Shown here: one piece after another, positions 62,772 to 64,000 of the stretch
Layout of the letters: the number at the start of each line of letters is the position of its first letter
Numbering within the stretch: position 1 is the stretch's first letter
Source: Aquabacterium fontiphilum
GTDB lineage: Bacteria > Pseudomonadota > Gammaproteobacteria > Burkholderiales > Burkholderiaceae_C
Reading direction: 5' to 3'
Length of the DNA stretch: 64,000 nt
NCBI RefSeq assembly: GCF_009909205.1
Contig: NZ_JAAAPN010000001.1
Coordinates: 1 to 64,000, forward strand
The notes under the pieces: model-generated
What the model was told of the DNA's origin: nothing
Database searches by the model: none
What the model saw: the letters and a program-made list of their open reading frames with translations, nothing else
Made by a program: the position numbers and the translations under genes

Positions 62772-64000
62772 TCAGCCCCAGCTCGACACCGACAGCAAGA
62801 CCTGGCCCCTGATGCCTGGCGCCATCGTGGCACTGGCAAAAGGCGCGCGCACCTCAAAGCGGCTCTGGGCCATGGTCTGCTGCGTGAGCGCGTCGTTGCC
62901 GGGGGCCACGCCCGCGCCTTGCGAGTGCCAGCCATGGGCCACCTGCCAGGCGCCATCGGGCGTGGCGGGCGGCACGAGCTTGACCACCAGCTGGTCGCGA
63001 AACAGGTAGGCGCCTTCGAAGTGCCCATTGGGCCAGAAGCGGTTGTCGACCTCGTAGTCGGGCACGCGCACGCCGACGTCCATGTGATACGCCAGCGACG
63101 GGTCTTGCGGATTCACGCGGGCGCTGCACGCGAGGAACACGGTCGACAGGTAGATCAACCGCGCGCCTTTCTGCGCGGGGCGGGTGAGCTCGGCATGGGT
63201 GCGGCAGGCCGGTGAGTCTTCTTCGGCCACGCGCCGGGTGAGCTGCCAGCGTTTGCCACGCGGCGCGGCCTTGAGTTCGAACTGGTAAAGCGCCTCGACC
63301 TTTTGGCCCTTGAGCGCCGGGGGCAGGCCCACCTCGTCGACCTGCAGCCAGATGTCCACGCGCACATCACCAAACAGAAAGCGCACGAGGTTCTGATACG
63401 CCTCTTCGCTGTTGACCAGGCCGAAGTAGCCCGAGTGGGCGCGGTAGGCGTAACCGGTGGCGGCCGACTGCGTGACCTGCCCGGCCGCATCCAGCCCCCA
63501 CAGCGAGGCGTTGGCGATCTTCACCAGGCCGTCGCTGCCATGGCCCACAAAGGCACGCGACAAGCCGGCGGCGGCTTCGTAATCGTTGCGGTTGGTGCCC
63601 ACCATGCAGAACACGTTCTCGATCGGCAGCGCCGAGGCGGGCAGGTAATCCACCCGGCCATGCCGCTTGAGCACCTCCTTCATGTTGAGGAACTCGGCGA
63701 TGCGCTCGCGGTTGAAGGTGTTCATCTCGCTGGCGCTCAGCCAGCTCGGAATGTTGATGCCGCCGACCTCAATGCCGTTGTGCGGCGTGCCATAGGTGAA
63801 GAGCTTGGCCACGGCCTTGCGCGCCTCGGCGCTGCCGAGCTTGGGGTTTTGCAGCAGGCCGCGGCACACCAGGCCGCCCATGGAGTGGGCCACGAGGTAA
63901 CACTTGAAATCGGCCGGTGCGATGCCTTCGCGCGCCACCACCAGATCACGCACCCGCAGGATCAGGGCGTTGAGCGCCTTGACATAGGCCTCGATGGGCT
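62772..64000 (-). CDS. Lipase-like alpha/beta hydrolase (partial)
   Basis: About 409 residues are visible, and the frame stays open to the right edge, so the N-terminus is outside. The nucleophile elbow AHSMGGLVCRG (GxSxG with Ala at the first position) is followed by FTYGTPHNGIEVGG, the triacylglycerol lipase/PGAP1-like pattern. The catalytic His may lie in GYAYRAHSGYFGL. A C-terminal beta-rich region of about 180 residues has no recognised domain. No frameshift is seen in the visible part. Confidence 0.8.
   Translation of the reverse strand, partial: PIEAYVKALNALILRVRDLVVAREGIAPADFKCYLVAHSMGGLVCRGLLQNPKLGSAEARKAVAKLFTYGTPHNGIEVGGINIPSWLSASEMNTFNRERIAEFLNMKEVLKRHGRVDYLPASALPIENVFCMVGTNRNDYEAAAGLSRAFVGHGSDGLVKIANASLWGLDAAGQVTQSAATGYAYRAHSGYFGLVNSEEAYQNLVRFLFGDVRVDIWLQVDEVGLPPALKGQKVEALYQFELKAAPRGKRWQLTRRVAEEDSPACRTHAELTRPAQKGARLIYLSTVFLACSARVNPQDPSLAYHMDVGVRVPDYEVDNRFWPNGHFEGAYLFRDQLVVKLVPPATPDGAWQVAHGWHSQGAGVAPGNDALTQQTMAQSRFEVRAPFASATMAPGIRGQVLLSVSSWG

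Overview
The window is GC-rich, densely coding DNA on both strands. It looks like a betaproteobacterium of the order Burkholderiales, perhaps a Leptothrix/Aquabacterium/Comamonadaceae-type organism. The pointers are an flhC tail, several PEP-CTERM proteins, a Tat-exported PhoX-family protein, and a nirBD-nasA-narK nitrate assimilation operon controlled by NasR. The genus is inference. No rRNA, tRNA, CRISPR array, integrase or intact insertion sequence was seen.

Layout. 1-0.25 kb: the end of flhC and its terminator. 0.26-3.1 kb: a PilZ protein, then a PhoX-like enzyme paired with a PEP-CTERM protein. 3.1-7.5 kb: an AttEFGH-like ABC export cassette (ATPase, FtsX-type permease, lipocalin-like hydrolase). 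7.7-13.6 kb: housekeeping genes including a sirtuin, DUF1289, AcuI, ExoD, a second PEP-CTERM protein, DUF4197 and a MazG-like enzyme. 13.7-15.6 kb: a Cache-type chemoreceptor. 15.8-19.6 kb: a PmrAB-like two-component system with an eptA phosphoethanolamine transferase, and a PmrA-box-like direct repeat in front of eptA.

19.6-31.6 kb is the nitrate assimilation region. A sigma-54-type promoter precedes a leader with two hairpins. Both loops are hexaloops of the A-x-x-G-x-x form expected for ANTAR antiterminators. The leader feeds nirB, nirD, nasA, narK and a flavoprotein diaphorase. A fused PP2C phosphatase/Ser-Thr kinase and a NIT-ANTAR regulator (NasR) follow. The RNA target and its likely binding protein are therefore in one window.

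31.6-42.1 kb holds a ferredoxin, a YghU-type glutathione transferase, a quinone reductase/TetR divergent pair with two near-identical operators, a peptidoglycan amidase-like protein, a methyltransferase, a sorbosone-dehydrogenase-like lipoprotein, a TPP enzyme, an aminotransferase and a membrane-anchored TAXI-type binding protein.

42.1-57.9 kb is the accessory region. It has a decayed DUF1176 copy whose intact paralogue lies 13 kb away, a MalT-like LuxR regulator upstream of a secreted metzincin protease, a PEP-CTERM remnant and a broken Fic gene. It also holds a restriction-like island. On the plus strand are a methyltransferase and a phosphorothioate-DNA-type SBD-HNH endonuclease. On the minus strand, in transcription order, are a nuclease-helicase-LexA-like fusion (DUF2075), a ScoMcrA-head-DUF3883 nuclease and a frameshifted Mrr-like nuclease. 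The DUF2075/DUF3883 pair is the best candidate here for a poorly described defence system.

57.9-64 kb: two LysR regulators with divergent metabolic targets (a fatty-acid-hydroxylase-like membrane protein; an AhpD-like protein with a PNPOx-ferredoxin-reductase fusion), then a lipase-like gene running off the right edge.
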